A DNA stretch of 64,000 nt, from positions 6,820,001-6,884,000 of the forward strand of contig CP053156.1 in NCBI GenBank assembly GCA_014607495.2. The letters are read 5' to 3'. Every line of letters begins with the position of its first letter. Positions within the stretch are counted from its first letter, which is position 1. Both the position numbers and the translations under genes were made by a program. The DNA comes from Carposina sasakii. Taxonomy: Eukaryota; Arthropoda; Insecta; Lepidoptera; Carposinidae. Below, in pieces: positions 62,386 through 64,000 of this stretch. The notes under the pieces were generated by a model, which had not been told where the DNA came from, did not search any database, and saw only the letters and a program-made list of their open reading frames with translations.

Positions 62386-62912
62386 AGGTATGACTACTTT
62401 TCACTGCTTTCAATAAGCAGATACCTTGTCTTATACATTATTATATTAATTTTCATGATATTTCTCAAGCTATCATAGCATAATTGTAATAAATAGATCA
62501 ATTAACATAAATAAGTATAATTCAGTTTTCGTATCATGTTTTCAGTGCAATTCACGTACCTAAATCTTATCTAAAGAGACAAGAATAAATGAAAGGTGCG
62601 CAGTAAAAGCTCCTGTCGCGTATTTAACAGCAATTACAGGGTTTGTCAGATCTTATAACATGATCTTTATGCACTAATTTAACCTACCAAATAGACTAGA
62701 AGCTTAGTTAGGACAGAACCACGAAGGAAGAACATACAGGAGATGCGATATCGTTATGGATCAACGGACTAATCATGAAATGAGCAGGGGATTGGGGGTT
62801 GGACCCCCCCCTGAGCTGGTTCAGGACTTGTAGAACATGATAATTTTATTTATATATTTTGATATCAATTTTAATTAATAATATAATGTTATGAAAAGAT
62901 ACCGACATGTCA

Positions 62913-63095
62913 ACGGTCCAGCAAGCTGAAGTCAATGAGCACATAGTCGAAGAACTTCCGGATCGGAAGTTAGATTGGATACACATCGGCAAGCGCAGAT
63001 TGGAAAGGCACCGCGAGGTGACGGACGACCTGGCCACGGTCGCGGGCGTTGGTTGGATGCACGACCGGTCGGAGTGGAGGTTGTTGGGAGATTTG
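62913..63095 (+). pseudogene. non-LTR retrotransposon reverse transcriptase, C-terminal remnant
   Basis: Same region as 35848-36110 (GTCCAGCAAGCTGAAGT, GATCGGAAGTTAGATTGGAT, GACGACCTGGCCACGGTCGC, GTCGGAGTGGAGGTTGTTGG), with a deletion after GCACATAG. Open frames over it are out of register with the original protein. Confidence 0.65.
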
Positions 63096-63167
63096 TCATT
63101 ATACAGTCGATGTCATATTATTATTCAATACAACGCATATTTCTAGTTAATGTGAAAAATAAATATT

Positions 63168-63690
63168 TCGCAGAATTAAGAGTTTTTCAAGCGTCAGGAC
63201 CAGGAATATCACTTATCCAGAAAATGGCAAACAAGGATCATCATTTTCGGGACACAAATCTTTTACACTGCTTACGACAACTTGCTCTCTCATTCACAAG
63301 AGAAGTGTTCACAGGTCGACAACATTTACTTACAGCCAATTTCAATAACCGATCTCGAGAGATTTTTTGCGTATATTTCATACCCCTCGATACCTATCTG
63401 TTAACAAATCATTCACCACGTTCCATTCCGTTTTTCATACAAAATTTCAAACTTGGAATTTAAAAGATTTATTGTTATCAAAATCAAATTATAAGAGATT
63501 CTTTATCATGTCTAGTACTTATTAAGTTTCCGGAATTAGCATTATACGTCGATAGTATTATTATTAAATAAACGTTCTGCGCAGAATTAAGGGTTTTTCA
63601 AGCGTCATATTATCCAGATTTTTTTCTACGAACATAAGTTATTAGGCCACAATAACCGATCCGAGAGATTTTTTGTATTTCAGATATTCT
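63168..63690 (+). repeat. two-part local duplication
   Basis: CGCAGAATTAAGAGTTTTTC at 63168 recurs at 63580 (one change), and AATAACCGATCTCGAGAGAT at 63344 recurs at about 63653 with two bases missing. The order is kept but spacing shrinks from about 175 to 70 bp, so the second copy lost about 100 bp. An open frame at 63673-63876 begins just after an AG (tatttcag). Confidence 0.6.
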
Positions 63691-63876
63691 TCCTTGATGG
63701 GCTGCTTCCATATGAACGAACACCCCTCCTGTCTAAGACCACCCAAGACTTCGGTTCGGTTTGAGCTGATACAAATGCGCTGTCCCATGGACACCTGCTC
63801 ACATCCTTTGCGAGATATTGTGCGGGCGATTAGAGAAGGATTAACTTTAGAGTTAATAAAAATATTATTTTTTTAA
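63684..63876 (+). other. possible terminal exon of an unidentified gene
   Basis: After TTTTTGTATTTCAG, an acceptor-like site, the frame reads MGCFHMNEHPSCLRPPK, FELIQMRCPMDTCSHP, LRDIVRAIREGLTLELIK then stops; base composition is more gene-like than nearby DNA and four cysteines are present. No partner exon was found upstream and I do not recognise the sequence. It could be chance or transposon-derived. Confidence 0.2.
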
Positions 63877-64000
63877 AATATCTAAAGTGTTAAACTAGGT
63901 TGACCTCTATCACGTCTCTCTTTCTTACAAAAAGTATGCTTGAGAAAAATATAAAACAATTCATTAGCTAAGACAAGTATTTCAAGCACGGAATTAAACT

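Noticed and set aside
62975..63463. 162-codon plus-strand gene
   Set aside because: The first third is an out-of-frame reading of the reverse transcriptase remnant and the rest shows no domain.

Overview
This window looks like nuclear DNA from a moth or butterfly (Lepidoptera). It is AT-rich and gene-poor, its coding sequence is split by short GT-AG introns, and most of it is dispersed repeats of kinds I associate with lepidopteran genomes: Helitron-like elements with a TC start and CTAGT end, several families of small TA- or TTAA-flanked inverted-repeat elements (MITEs), tRNA-derived SINEs, and 5'-truncated non-LTR retrotransposon tails. I see no bacterial-style operon, rRNA gene, CRISPR array or virus-like gene. 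The species call is an inference.

One complete gene is clear. A plus-strand pickpocket-type DEG/ENaC sodium-channel gene lies at 40726-47439. Ten exons join in frame to a 480-residue protein with the His-Gly gating motif, two membrane segments, the FP..TxCP motif, the cysteine-rich outer domain and a Gly-Cys-Ser filter. Its introns are a repeat landing zone: intron 6 holds a MITE split by a truncated LINE with a 5-bp target duplication, and intron 8 holds two back-to-back MITE copies and an exact 62-bp duplication.

Two small minus-strand genes lie at 28.3-28.7 kb and 31.0-32.1 kb. The second reads as three phase-0 exons for a secreted single fibronectin-III protein of 174 residues with a TATA box and a poly(A) signal. 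The first has a signal peptide and TATA box, and its start resembles the second's, so the two may be diverged tandem relatives, the first having lost its FN3 part. Another very small ORF, 2745-2915, sits inside an inverted-repeat element and may be the remains of a DNA-transposon protein.

Layout: 1-5 kb, sparse unique DNA with a TTAA-flanked MITE, a GC-rich inverted-repeat element and hairpins; 5-8.4 kb, a long-inverted-repeat MITE and three Helitron-like elements, one holding a minisatellite; 8.4-28 kb, MITEs, Helitrons, retroelement tails and SINEs; 28-32 kb, the two small genes; 32-40.7 kb, more MITEs and unique AT-rich DNA; 40.7-47.4 kb, the channel gene; 47.4-64 kb, repeats (including a MITE nested in another MITE), a near-perfect 38-bp hairpin at 59.5 kb, and a few GC-richer unexplained stretches. 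Nothing links the genes functionally beyond proximity.
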